From JBBRVW01 sp038246545 (lineage in GTDB: Bacteria > Actinomycetota > Actinomycetes > JACCUZ01): a stretch of 64,000 nt of DNA. The translations under genes and the position numbers were made by a program. The stretch covers positions 1-64,000 of the forward strand of contig JBBRVW010000002.1 in the NCBI GenBank assembly GCA_038246545.1, written 5' to 3'. The notes beneath the pieces are model-generated. The model was given only the letters and a program-made list of their open reading frames with translations, was not told where the DNA came from and did no database searches. Positions 8,562-16,294 of this stretch are shown here, piece after piece (position 1 is the stretch's first letter; every line of letters begins with the position of its first letter).

Positions 8562-10175
8562 TCAGCCGGCCAGCGAGGCGGCGACCTCGGCGACGGTGAG
8601 CCACGGGAGCGGTGCGAGCACCTTCGCCACCTGCGGCGCGAACGCCGGCGAGGACACGACGACCTGCCGCGACGGTCCGTCGCTCACGACCTCGCCGTCG
8701 GCAAGGACCACAGTGCGGTCGGTGACGGTCGCGGCCAGCTCGACGTCGTGCGTCGCGAGGACGACCGCGTGCCCCTGCGCCGCGAGGTCGCGCAACACCA
8801 GTCCCAGCGCCGCCTTGCCCGGGTAGTCCAGGCCGCGGGTGGGTTCGTCCAGCAGGACGACCGGGGGTCGGCCGGCCAGGACCACTGCGAGCACGAGGGC
8901 CAGCCGCTGCCCCTCGGACAGGTCGCGGGGGTGGGCGTGCGGGTCGACCGGGCCGAGCAGCCGGGTGAGCAGCTCGAGGGTGGTGCCGGCGGCGGCCGAG
9001 GCGTCGCGGTCGGACTGTGCGCACTCGTCGGCGACCGTGTCGGCGTAGAGGAGGTCGCCCGGCTGCTGCGGCACCATGCCCACCTTGCGCACCAAGTCGC
9101 GCGCGGTCAGCTCGGCGGGTGCGGACCCACCGACCTGGACGGCTCCGGTGTCGGGACGGCGCAGCCCGACGAGCGCCGACAAGAGGGTCGACTTCCCGGC
9201 ACCGTTGCGACCCATCAGTGCCACCACCTCGCCGGCGCGCAGCGTGAGGTCGATGCCGCGCAGGGCCGGCCGCTCGCCGGCGGAGTACCGGACGACCAGG
9301 TTGCGGGTCTCGGCCACGACCTCGCCGCTCGCCCGAGGCGCCCCGACCGGCGGGGGACACGCGCGCAGCCGCGCGGACAGGCCGCTCGAGCGTCGACGCG
9401 CGTCGCGCACCGACAGCGGCAGCGGCGACCACCCGGCGAGCCGGCCGAGCTCGACGACGGGTGGCGCCACGGGCGCCGACTGCAGCACCTCGGCCGGGTC
9501 GCCGACCACCACGGGCCGTCCGCCGCCGGGGACCAGGATGACGCGGTCGGCGTACTGCACGACGCGTTCGAGCCGGTGCTCGGCCATCAGCACCGTCATG
9601 CCGAGGTCGTGCACCAGCCGCTGGAGGAGGGCGAGCACGTCCTCGGCGGCGGACGGGTCGAGGGCGGAGGTCGGCTCGTCGAGCACGAGCACCTTCGGGT
9701 GCGGCGTGAGCACCGAGCCGATGGCGACCCGCTGCTGCTGGCCGGCCGACAGCGTGGCGAGCGGGCGGTTCCGCTGCGCCGCCATGCCCAGGACGTCGAG
9801 GGTCTCCTCGACCCGTCGGCGCATCACCTCGGGCGCGACTCCGAGGGACTCCATGCCGTACGCCAGCTCCTCCTCGACGGTGTCGGTGACGAAGCCGGCG
9901 AGCGGGTCCTGGCCGACGTAGCCCACGACGTCGGCGAGGTCGCGCGGCCGGTGCTCGCGGGTGTCGCGCCCCGCCACCGTCACCCGCCCGGTGAGCAGCC
10001 CGCCGGTGAAGTGCGGGACGAGCCCGTTGACGGCCCGCAGCAGGGTCGACTTCCCGGACCCGGTGCGGCCGACGACCAGCGCGAGCTCGCCCTCCGGCAC
10101 GTGCAGGTCGACGCCGGAGAGGACGGCCGCGCCGGAGCCGGTGTAGCGGACCCCGACCTGCTCGAAGGTGATCAC
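8562..10175 (-). CDS. ECF transporter ATPase, two ATP-binding domains fused (EcfA-EcfA')
   Basis: A 537-residue protein with two complete ABC domains. Domain 1 (about 1-250) has Walker A GRTGSGKST, signature LSAGQQQR and Walker B VLVLDEPTSALDP. Domain 2 (about 290-537) has Walker A GRNGAGKST, signature LSEGQRLAL and Walker B VVLLDEPTRGLD. Fusion of the two ECF ATPases is common in actinobacteria. It energises vitamin uptake on the cytoplasmic side through EcfT. The ATG at 10175 overlaps the ecfT stop by four bases, so translation is coupled. A coupling-type Q-loop region is present in both halves. Confidence 0.93.
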   Translation of the reverse strand: MITFEQVGVRYTGSGAAVLSGVDLHVPEGELALVVGRTGSGKSTLLRAVNGLVPHFTGGLLTGRVTVAGRDTREHRPRDLADVVGYVGQDPLAGFVTDTVEEELAYGMESLGVAPEVMRRRVEETLDVLGMAAQRNRPLATLSAGQQQRVAIGSVLTPHPKVLVLDEPTSALDPSAAEDVLALLQRLVHDLGMTVLMAEHRLERVVQYADRVILVPGGGRPVVVGDPAEVLQSAPVAPPVVELGRLAGWSPLPLSVRDARRRSSGLSARLRACPPPVGAPRASGEVVAETRNLVVRYSAGERPALRGIDLTLRAGEVVALMGRNGAGKSTLLSALVGLRRPDTGAVQVGGSAPAELTARDLVRKVGMVPQQPGDLLYADTVADECAQSDRDASAAAGTTLELLTRLLGPVDPHAHPRDLSEGQRLALVLAVVLAGRPPVVLLDEPTRGLDYPGKAALGLVLRDLAAQGHAVVLATHDVELAATVTDRTVVLADGEVVSDGPSRQVVVSSPAFAPQVAKVLAPLPWLTVAEVAASLAG

Positions 10176-11317
10176 ACGGTCTCCTCGACGCGGGTGCGGT
10201 GCGAGGGCGCCGCGGCCGCCGGCTCGCGCTCGGCCTCAGTGTCCGGCGACGGCGCGAGCCAGGCCGGCAGCAGGGCGACCAGCAGCGCGACGGCGGGTAC
10301 GACGGGGAGACCCGGCGCGACCAGCGGCGACGTCGAGGGAGCGACTGCCGACGGGTCGACCCCGGCGGTGACCAGCATCCCGACCGCAGCCACCGCGCCG
10401 CTCGCGGACACCGCCCACTCGAGCGGTCCCCACCGGTCCGGCCGGTAGCGGGTACGCGTCGAGCGCCGGCCGCCGACGGCGAGCCCCGCGGCGGCCACCA
10501 GCGCCCCGCCCGCGAGCAGCGGCAGGCCGAGCGCCGCCGGGCTGCTGGCGTCCAGGAGCCCGTACAACCCGGCGCACACGCCGAGCAGGCCGACCAGGGT
10601 GAGCGCGCCGGAGCGCCGCCGCAGCCCGGGCTGGTCGGCGCCGCGGCCGAACCCGCGGGCGTCCATCGCGGCGGCGAGGTCCACCGACCGCTCCAGCGCG
10701 CCCTCGAGCACCGGCATAGCGACGCCACGCAGACCGCGCAGCCCGGTGTGCGGGCGGCCGCGCAGCCGCCGCGCGGCGCGGACCCGCGAGACACCCTCGA
10801 TCAGCTGCGGGGAGAAGCTCAGGGCGACCACGACGGCCACCCCGACCTCGTACAGCGCCCCGGGCACCGCACGCAGCAGCCGGCGTGGGTTGGCCAGGGC
10901 GTTGGCCCCCCCGACGCACGCCAGGATCGTGGCCAGCTGCAGGCCGGCGTAGACCGCGCCGAGCAGACCCTCCAGGGTGAGGTCGCCACCGAGCCGCACC
11001 CCCGCCGCCCAGTCGGGCAGAGCCGCCTGCGGCAGGTGGACGAGCACGGTGCCGGGAACGGGCGCGCCGACGACGGTGGCGAAGACGACGCGGACAGCGA
11101 CGACCACGAGCCCCATCCGCAGGTAGAACCCGTAGGCCTTGGCCCACGGCGCCCGGGTGCGGCGCGCGGCGACGACGTACCCGGCGACCGCGAGCACCAG
11201 CGCGAGCAGCAGCGGGTCGGTCGTGCGGCTGGCCGCCGTGGCGAGACCGGTGGCCCACAGCCACCAGGCCCCGGGGTGCAGTGGCTGCAGGCGGCGCCGG
11301 CTGAGAGCGCCGGTCAC
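10172..11317 (-). CDS. ECF transporter transmembrane component EcfT
   Basis: A 381-residue polytopic membrane protein of the EcfT/CbiQ family. The two coupling helices are visible as RAARRLRGR (about residue 180) and AAAMDARGFGRG (about residue 215), the paired Ala-Arg-Gly motifs that contact the two ATPase domains. Extra hydrophobic segments follow at the C-terminus, making it longer than the usual 250-270 residues. The GTG start at 11317 overlaps the stop of the beta-domain protein gene upstream by GTGA, and the stop overlaps the ATPase start. The strict coupling implies the extracytoplasmic proteins and the transporter work together. Confidence 0.9.
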   Translation of the reverse strand: MTGALSRRRLQPLHPGAWWLWATGLATAASRTTDPLLLALVLAVAGYVVAARRTRAPWAKAYGFYLRMGLVVVAVRVVFATVVGAPVPGTVLVHLPQAALPDWAAGVRLGGDLTLEGLLGAVYAGLQLATILACVGGANALANPRRLLRAVPGALYEVGVAVVVALSFSPQLIEGVSRVRAARRLRGRPHTGLRGLRGVAMPVLEGALERSVDLAAAMDARGFGRGADQPGLRRRSGALTLVGLLGVCAGLYGLLDASSPAALGLPLLAGGALVAAAGLAVGGRRSTRTRYRPDRWGPLEWAVSASGAVAAVGMLVTAGVDPSAVAPSTSPLVAPGLPVVPAVALLVALLPAWLAPSPDTEAEREPAAAAPSHRTRVEETV

Positions 11318-12180
11318 GTCGGCCGCCGGCGGGTCCGGACGACCGCGGCGCCGCCCAGCCCCGCGACCAGGGCGGTGCCGACCGCGAGCCCGGCCCAGGG
11401 GGCCCCGGACGCCGGGTCGTCGTCCGGACCGGCGGCGCCCGGCCGGGTGGCCGCGGCCGCCGGACCGGTGTTCGACACCGCGGCTGCCGGGCTGGGTGTG
11501 CCGGTGGACGAGGTCGACGGGGTGGACGGGGTGGCCGCCGTCGTCGGCCCGCGGGTCGTCGCCTTGCCGGTCGTCGCCTTGCGGGTCGTCGACGACGTCG
11601 AGGTGGCGGTCGGGACCTGCACCGCCTCGGTCGACGACGACCGCGCCGGCCCGCTCGCCGTGCCGGGCGTCGCGGTCCGCGATCCCTGGGCCGCCGGTGC
11701 TGCCTGCGGGCAGATTCGGGCGAAGGAGACGTCCGGGGGCTGTCGCCTGCCGCCGTCCTGCCAGACCCAGGCCTCGGTGTCACCCGGCTCGGGGTCGTGG
11801 CTGCCCGCTCCGGTCGTCGCGTACACCCACCGGCTGGACCCCTTGGCCCGCCACCAGTACGACCAGTAGGTGACGGCCCCGGTGTCGCTGCAGGCGGGTA
11901 AGCCGTCGAGCTGGCAGACCTGGCCCGGCTGGCGCGGGACGAAGGCGTAGGAGATGCCGGCCTTCGTCAGCGCCTCGAGACCGCTGTCCGGGTCGCCCGG
12001 CGCGCAGGCCGTCCGCAGCGCACCACCGGTGAGCCGGCCGTCGACGACGACCCCCACGCAGGGGGTCGTCGACGCGGCCGCAGGAGCCGCCGGTCCGAGC
12101 AGCGCGAGCACCGCGACCACCCCGGCGCCCCCGAGCGCGGCGGGACGGAGCAAGGCGACGACGCGACGGACCGGCGGCAC
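11314..12180 (-). CDS. Membrane-anchored extracytoplasmic protein resembling the transcobalamin beta-domain (DUF4430-like; SCO2322-type)
   Basis: A 288-residue protein with a signal peptide (about 1-32), an extracytoplasmic domain (about 33-150), a Ser/Thr/Pro-rich stalk (about 160-235) and a C-terminal membrane helix ending RTRRRPT. The domain has SGLEALTKAGISY, QVCQLDGLPA, YWSYWWRAKG and PGDTEAWVW, in the order and spacing of the DUF4430 fold that forms the cobalamin-capping beta-domain of transcobalamin and intrinsic factor (strands ending in L-x-A-L-x-x-A, then NG, YW-x-Y, GD-x-x-x-W). Four cysteines could form disulfides. The GTG at 12180 follows the upstream stop by 20 bases; the exact start is less certain than the domain. 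Family resemblance is by eye. Confidence 0.72.
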   Translation of the reverse strand: MPPVRRVVALLRPAALGGAGVVAVLALLGPAAPAAASTTPCVGVVVDGRLTGGALRTACAPGDPDSGLEALTKAGISYAFVPRQPGQVCQLDGLPACSDTGAVTYWSYWWRAKGSSRWVYATTGAGSHDPEPGDTEAWVWQDGGRRQPPDVSFARICPQAAPAAQGSRTATPGTASGPARSSSTEAVQVPTATSTSSTTRKATTGKATTRGPTTAATPSTPSTSSTGTPSPAAAVSNTGPAAAATRPGAAGPDDDPASGAPWAGLAVGTALVAGLGGAAVVRTRRRPT

Positions 12181-12200
12181 CGGCGGGACCCCGTGGTCCC

Positions 12201-13292
12201 TCAGCAGGCCAGTCGCGGCAGGCGTCGCGACGAGCCGTCGGTGCCGATGTCGGCGAGGGTGGCGCGGGCCAGCGCGGGGACTGCCTGGCTGGTGGCGCGC
12301 ACCGGGTCGCCCGAGGCGTCCCGGTCGTAGCGCACCTGACCACGGACACCGGCCTTCGCGCCGCAGCCGACCTGCAGGGTGCGCAGGAAGTGCCGCGCCC
12401 TCGCGGCAGCCTTGCCGCGGCCGAGCGCCGTGAAGGCCTGCGCGGCGAGCGCCGTCGAGTTGGCGTTGCGACTGCCGTTGCCGGACAGGGAGCCGTTGGC
12501 GTGCTGACGCTTCTTGAGCCAGCGGCCGGCGTCCGTGGCGGCGGCCACGGCCGCCGGGGTGCCGACGTTCACCAGTGCCTGCACCGCGAAGCCGGTGGAG
12601 TCCGCCGATCCCGTGCAGGTGGCGCCGTCGAACACCTCCGGGAACGATCCGTTCGGGCACTGCTGGCCGAGCAGGTAGCCGACGGACTGGTGCGATGCGC
12701 CGCGCTTGGTGGCACGCTCCAGCCCGATCAGGGCCAGCGACTGCCCGATCGTGTTGCTGAAGTCGCCGTACGCGCTCCGGTCGGAGAACCGGCCGGCAGC
12801 GGTGGCGGCGCAGTCCGTGCGTGTCCGGGTGCCGCACTCGAGCGCGAGCAGCCCGGCGAGCAGGTCCTTGCGCGGCCCGGTGCCGAACGCAGCCGGGTCG
12901 ACGCCCTGGGCGGCAGCCACGACGACGAGCTTGGCGTAGGCACCGGCGTAGGACTCGGTCGCGTCGCCGCCGCCGGTGTAGTCGAGGACGTGCGCCTTCA
13001 GCGCGCGGGTCGCGCGGCGGGCCGCGGCCTTTCCGACCTTGGCCGCGTCCAGCGCCAGGACGGTGTCGCCGGTGAGGCCGTAGTCCGGGTAGGACTGGCC
13101 GTCGAACGTCGTGGTGATGAGGTGGTCGTCGTCCAGCTGACGTCCGAGCCAGCCGGCGGCGGCGTCGGCACGGTTCTTCGTGGTGGCCGCTTCCGCGGTG
13201 CCTGGGGTGGCGAGCACGACGGCGGGCACGGCGACGAGCGCGGCGGCAGCGAGCAGCCGCGCGCGCAGAGGGGTGGTGGTGCGTCCGAGCAC
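12201..13292 (-). CDS. Secreted alpha/alpha-barrel protein (prenyltransferase/squalene-oxidase repeat), transcobalamin alpha-domain-like
   Basis: A 363-residue protein with a signal peptide (LLAAAALVAVPAVVLATPGTAEA, cleavage near residue 35) and no membrane anchor. Repeated helix-pair motifs are visible: LLGQQCPNGSFPEV then STGFAVQALVNVG, and WLKKRQHANGSLSG then NSTALAAQAFTALG. These are typical of the terpenoid-cyclase/alpha6-alpha6 barrel, which is also the fold of the transcobalamin/intrinsic factor alpha-domain. Aspartate-rich catalytic motifs of cyclases are absent, and export argues against a terpene enzyme. GTG at 13292 is chosen because AAAGGA lies seven bases upstream; the GTG at 13307 overlaps that site. 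It is the first gene after the cobalamin riboswitch. Confidence 0.78.
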   Translation of the reverse strand: MLGRTTTPLRARLLAAAALVAVPAVVLATPGTAEAATTKNRADAAAGWLGRQLDDDHLITTTFDGQSYPDYGLTGDTVLALDAAKVGKAAARRATRALKAHVLDYTGGGDATESYAGAYAKLVVVAAAQGVDPAAFGTGPRKDLLAGLLALECGTRTRTDCAATAAGRFSDRSAYGDFSNTIGQSLALIGLERATKRGASHQSVGYLLGQQCPNGSFPEVFDGATCTGSADSTGFAVQALVNVGTPAAVAAATDAGRWLKKRQHANGSLSGNGSRNANSTALAAQAFTALGRGKAAARARHFLRTLQVGCGAKAGVRGQVRYDRDASGDPVRATSQAVPALARATLADIGTDGSSRRLPRLAC

Positions 13293-13457
13293 GGTGGGTC
13301 CTTTCACGGGAGCGATCCGCGACGGATCCCCGGGGCTCCGGGCCGCGCACGACGGCGCCCCCGACGCGACGTCGTCCGGGGACGGGTCACGCGCGGGGGC
13401 GGTGGGTGCGGACGACGGTGCGTCCGGGCTCCGCCCCGCATACCTCGACGGAATGAG

Positions 13458-13612
13458 TGGAGCCGCTCACGCCCTCTCAGGTGCTCCGACTCGCCGCGGG
13501 CCCGGGTCCTCCGGGCGCGGCCTACGGTTGCGGGTCAGTGCCGGATTCCGACCGGCTTCCCCTGCGAGGGCGCGTCTGCAGTTGTGTGTCTCCGGCGCAC
13601 GTGCGCCGGCAG
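13458..13612 (-). promoter_or_regulatory. Cobalamin (AdoCbl) riboswitch
   Basis: Read on the minus strand, 13562-13538 contains the conserved core GGGGAAGCCGGT then CGGAATCCGGCAC, followed by TGACCCGCAACCGTAGGCC. Further on, 13492-13479 gives a B12-box-like GAGTCGGAGCACCT. These are the sequence hallmarks of the cobalamin aptamer in the right order. About 165 bases separate the B12 box from the start codon, enough for an expression platform; I did not fold it. The element controls the operon 12201-13292 to 6722-7600. Outer borders are approximate. Confidence 0.87.
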
Positions 13613-13639
13613 CGCATCCGACCACGCGCGGTAGGTTCG

Positions 13640-13645
13640 CGTCAA
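13640..13645 (-). promoter_or_regulatory. Possible -35 box for the cobalamin uptake operon
   Basis: TTGACG on the minus strand is followed after 18 bases by TCGGAT, upstream of the riboswitch. The -10 is poor, so this is a tentative promoter. Confidence 0.3.
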
Positions 13646-13700
13646 AGCGTCGAGAACATCCGGGACAGGCGTCGCCGGGTCGGTGAGGAGCAGTGCGTCG

Positions 13701-13904
13701 ATGACGTGGTCGTGGCGGCTGGAGACCTCTGAGGGCGTGGTCGTCGACGGCGTGGCGACGGAGAGCTTCCCCAGCCAGGCCGACGCCGAGTCGTGGATCG
13801 GCGAGGCCTGGCAGGACCTCGCCGCTCAGGGGGTCGACCGGGTGGTTCTGCTCGAGGGCGACCGCGAGGTGTACGGCCCGATGTCCCTGCACGCCGCCGA
13901 CTGA
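13701..13904 (+). CDS. Small conserved actinobacterial protein
   Basis: A 67-residue protein starting MTWSWRLET, with FPSQADAESWIGEAW and VLLEGDREVYGPMSLH, a pattern found in many actinobacterial hypothetical proteins. The first half looks like a short beta-hairpin followed by a helix. No function is known. The ATG at 13701 has GAGGAG ten bases upstream; an in-frame GTG at 13683 overlaps that site and is less likely. It is divergent from the riboswitch-controlled operon and lies just before the MmcQ/YjbR gene, perhaps in one transcript. Confidence 0.7.
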   Translation: MTWSWRLETSEGVVVDGVATESFPSQADAESWIGEAWQDLAAQGVDRVVLLEGDREVYGPMSLHAAD

Positions 13905-13927
13905 GCTCAACCCTCCGGCGCGCAGCG

Positions 13928-14293
13928 GTGGCGACCTGGGCGGACGTCGAGCGGATCGCGCTGGCCCTCGACCGCGCGGTGCCCGGGGTGGCGCACGAGG
14001 GGTCACCCACGATCGACGTCGGCCGGCATCCGTTCGCGCGGTTGCGCTGGGACGACGAGGGCCGCGAGATCCTGCAGTTCTGGTCGCTCGACCTGGCCAC
14101 CGGGTCGGCCCTCGCCGACCGCCGCGACACGTTCTTCGTGGTCCACAACTTCGCCGTGAAGGTGTCCGTGTGGGCCTGGCTCGACCGGCTCGACGTCGAC
14201 GAGCTGACCGAGATCCTCACCGACTCGTGGCTGGCCCGCCGGGGTGTGCGCCCGCGGCCCGACACGGGGGGCGCCGGCGGTTCCATCATCTGA
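13928..14293 (+). CDS. MmcQ/YjbR family protein
   Basis: A 121-residue protein of the MmcQ/YjbR (CyaY-like fold) family: TWADVERIALALDRAVPGVAHE at the start, HPFARLRWDDEG in the middle, and a C-terminal DRLDVDELTEILTDSWLARR helix. The family is thought to bind DNA, but its role is not established. GTG at 13928 is taken as the start because family similarity begins there and no better initiation site is visible; the 23-base gap to the preceding gene suggests co-transcription. Confidence 0.72.
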   Translation: MATWADVERIALALDRAVPGVAHEGSPTIDVGRHPFARLRWDDEGREILQFWSLDLATGSALADRRDTFFVVHNFAVKVSVWAWLDRLDVDELTEILTDSWLARRGVRPRPDTGGAGGSII

Positions 14294-14323
14294 CCCGGCG
14301 CGGCGGGGGGCAGTCGCCGTACC

Positions 14324-14329
14324 TAGGGT
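14324..14329 (+). promoter_or_regulatory. -10 box of a leaderless aldo/keto reductase transcript
   Basis: TAGGGT lies six bases before the ATG at 14336, with no Shine-Dalgarno between. Confidence 0.55.
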
Positions 14330-14335
14330 CGTTGC

Positions 14336-15346
14336 ATGGAGCACCGTTACCTGGGCCGCAGCGGCCTGAAGATCTCGGAGATCACCTACGGCAACTGGCT
14401 GACCCACGGGTCCCAGGTCGAGAACGACACGGCGACCGCGTGCGTGCGCGCCGCGCTGGACGCCGGCATCTCGACGTTCGACACCGCCGACGTCTACGCC
14501 AACACCAAGGCGGAGACCGTCCTCGGCGAGGCGCTCAAGGGCGAGCGCCGGGAAGGGCTGGAGATCTTCACCAAGGTCTACTGGCCGACCGGCCCCGGGG
14601 GGCACAACGACTCCGGCCTGTCGCGCAAGCACATCCTCGAGTCGATCGACGGTTCGCTGACCCGGCTGCAGACCGACTACGTCGACCTTTACCAGGCACA
14701 CCGCTACGACACCGAGACGCCGCTCGAGGAGACGATGCAGGCGTTCGCGGACCTGGTGCGGATGGGCAAGGTGCTCTACGTCGGCGTCTCCGAGTGGACT
14801 GCCGAGCAGATCCGCGCCGGCCACGCGCTCGCCCAGGAGATGGGCGTCCCGTTCGTCTCGTCGCAGCCGCAGTACTCGATGCTGTGGCGGGTCATCGAGC
14901 CCGACGTCGTGCCGGCCTGCGAGGAGCTCGGCATCAGCCAGATCGTGTGGTCGCCGATCGCGCAGGGTGTGCTGTCCGGCAAGTACCTGCCGGGCGGTGA
15001 GCTGCCCGCCGGGTCGCGGGCGACCGACGACAAGGGCGGCGCCGACATGATCGAGCGCTGGATGCGCGACGACGTGCTGACCGCCGTCCAGGGGCTCAAG
15101 CCGGTGGCCGACGAGGTCGGGCTGACCATGGCCCAGCTCGCGATCGCGTGGGTGCTGCAGAACGACAACGTGGCCGCGGCCCTCGTCGGCGCGTCCCGGC
15201 CGGAGCAGGTCGCCGAGAACGTCAAGGCCGCCGGGGTGCGCATCCCCAGCGAGCTGATGACCCGCATCGACGCCACGCTCGGGGACGTCGTCGTCCGCGA
15301 CTCCGCCGAGACCGCCAAGAACGCCCCCACGACCCGACCCACCTGA
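14336..15346 (+). CDS. Aldo/keto reductase, Kv-beta-like
   Basis: A 336-residue NADPH-dependent oxidoreductase of the AKR superfamily. It begins MEHRYLGRSGLKISEITYGNW and shows the tetrad residues in FDTADVYANTKAE (Asp, Tyr), FTKVYW (Lys) and YQAHRYD (His). The C-terminal half carries AGASRPEQ-like VGASRPEQVAENV, which binds the cofactor phosphate. Similarity is closest to the group containing voltage-gated potassium channel beta subunits and YghZ-type enzymes; the substrate cannot be told. It is expressed from its own leaderless promoter and ends before a palindromic intergenic element. Confidence 0.92.
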   Translation: MEHRYLGRSGLKISEITYGNWLTHGSQVENDTATACVRAALDAGISTFDTADVYANTKAETVLGEALKGERREGLEIFTKVYWPTGPGGHNDSGLSRKHILESIDGSLTRLQTDYVDLYQAHRYDTETPLEETMQAFADLVRMGKVLYVGVSEWTAEQIRAGHALAQEMGVPFVSSQPQYSMLWRVIEPDVVPACEELGISQIVWSPIAQGVLSGKYLPGGELPAGSRATDDKGGADMIERWMRDDVLTAVQGLKPVADEVGLTMAQLAIAWVLQNDNVAAALVGASRPEQVAENVKAAGVRIPSELMTRIDATLGDVVVRDSAETAKNAPTTRPT

Positions 15347-15380
15347 CCGACCGCCGAACGCCCCGACCGGTCCCGCAGTC

Positions 15381-15460
15381 GATCACGTTTACGTGATCCA
15401 CCGTCGCCTTGCATGGCGTGCAACCCGTGCAAGGCGACAGTCGATCACGTTTACGTGATC
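15381..15460. repeat. Palindrome-hairpin-palindrome intergenic element A
   Basis: Two identical copies of GATCACGTTTACGTGATC (15381-15398 and 15443-15460), each an 8-bp-arm palindrome, flank a hairpin whose arms are GTCGCCTTGCA (15403-15413) and TGCAAGGCGAC (15428-15438). The 198-base gap between convergent genes (15347-15544) contains nothing else recognisable. A second element of the same design is at 29961-30063. It may act as a terminator or be a dispersed repeat of the REP type. Confidence 0.8.
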
Positions 15461-15544
15461 GCCGGACCGGGGGGCGGCAGGCGGGGGGCGGCGGGCGGGG
15501 ATGGGCCCGGCGTCCGGCGTCCGGCGGTGGGCGGTGGGCGTCGG

Positions 15545-16126
15545 TCAGCGGCGGCGGCGGGAGCCGCGCAGCCGCGGCGGCGGCAGCCGGAAGCGCCGGA
15601 TCTGCATGCTGCGCATCAGGGCGTACGGCAGCGCGCCGCGCGCGTTCTCGTCGGGGAAGCTGCGGGCCAGCCCGCGCCGGAGCTTCACAGCGAGGACCAC
15701 CGAGTCGAGGACGATCAGCACGACCAGCGCCAGCCACAGGGCGCTGCCGATGCGCTTGGCCTGGTCGTTCGGGCTGAACGAGAGCAGCAGGATGAGCACC
15801 GCGAACGGCAGGAAGAACTCCGCGACCGTGCGCCGGGCGTCGACGACGTCGCGGACGTAGCGCCGCACCGGCCCGCGGTCGCGCGGCGGCAGGTTGCGCT
15901 CGTCGCCGGCCTTGAGGGCCGCCACTTGCGTGCCGCGCTCCTCGCGCTTCTTGACGCGCATGGCCCGGTAGGCCTCCTTGCGCGTCTTCGGCGCCGTGAT
16001 GGCGCGGCGTCTGCCGCGCTCGGCCTCGCGGCGCTTCGGCGTCGGCCGCCCCTTGCCACCGTCGCGGCCGGTCGCCGACGAGGGGGCCGTCTCCTCGGCG
16101 GGGGCGGTCTTGCTGCGTCCGAACAC
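15545..16126 (-). CDS. DUF3043 family membrane protein
   Basis: A 193-residue protein with a long basic N-terminal tail (KGRPTPKRREAERGRRRAI and PKTRKEAYRAMRVKKREER), an LPPRDRGPVRRYVRDVVDARR motif, then two membrane segments (about residues 115-131 and 140-160) and a basic end. This is the DUF3043 layout, found only in actinobacteria; the function is unknown. GTG at 16126 follows a leaderless promoter. It lies alone, convergent with the aldo/keto reductase gene and divergent from pspA. Confidence 0.83.
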   Translation of the reverse strand: MFGRSKTAPAEETAPSSATGRDGGKGRPTPKRREAERGRRRAITAPKTRKEAYRAMRVKKREERGTQVAALKAGDERNLPPRDRGPVRRYVRDVVDARRTVAEFFLPFAVLILLLSFSPNDQAKRIGSALWLALVVLIVLDSVVLAVKLRRGLARSFPDENARGALPYALMRSMQIRRFRLPPPRLRGSRRRR

Positions 16127-16133
16127 GGGCGTC

Positions 16134-16139
16134 AGCGTA
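16134..16139 (-). promoter_or_regulatory. -10 box of a leaderless DUF3043 transcript
   Basis: On the minus strand TACGCT is followed by seven bases and the GTG at 16126; no Shine-Dalgarno is present. Confidence 0.5.
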
Positions 16140-16294
16140 CCGGTGGGTCGCTGCGGCCGGACCGGCCCGTCACCCCCGCGCGGACGTCGGGAACTCCGCG
16201 ACCCCCGTGCGCGTCGGCAGGTGCAGGTGGTCGGTCCTAGGCTGGACCTGTCGGCCCCGACCAGGCGCCGCGACGAAGGGGGTACCGGAATCTC

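Noticed and set aside
12201..13292. Terpene cyclase or prenyltransferase enzyme
   Set aside because: The protein has a signal peptide and lacks Asp-rich catalytic motifs. The riboswitch and transporter context point to cobalamin binding instead.
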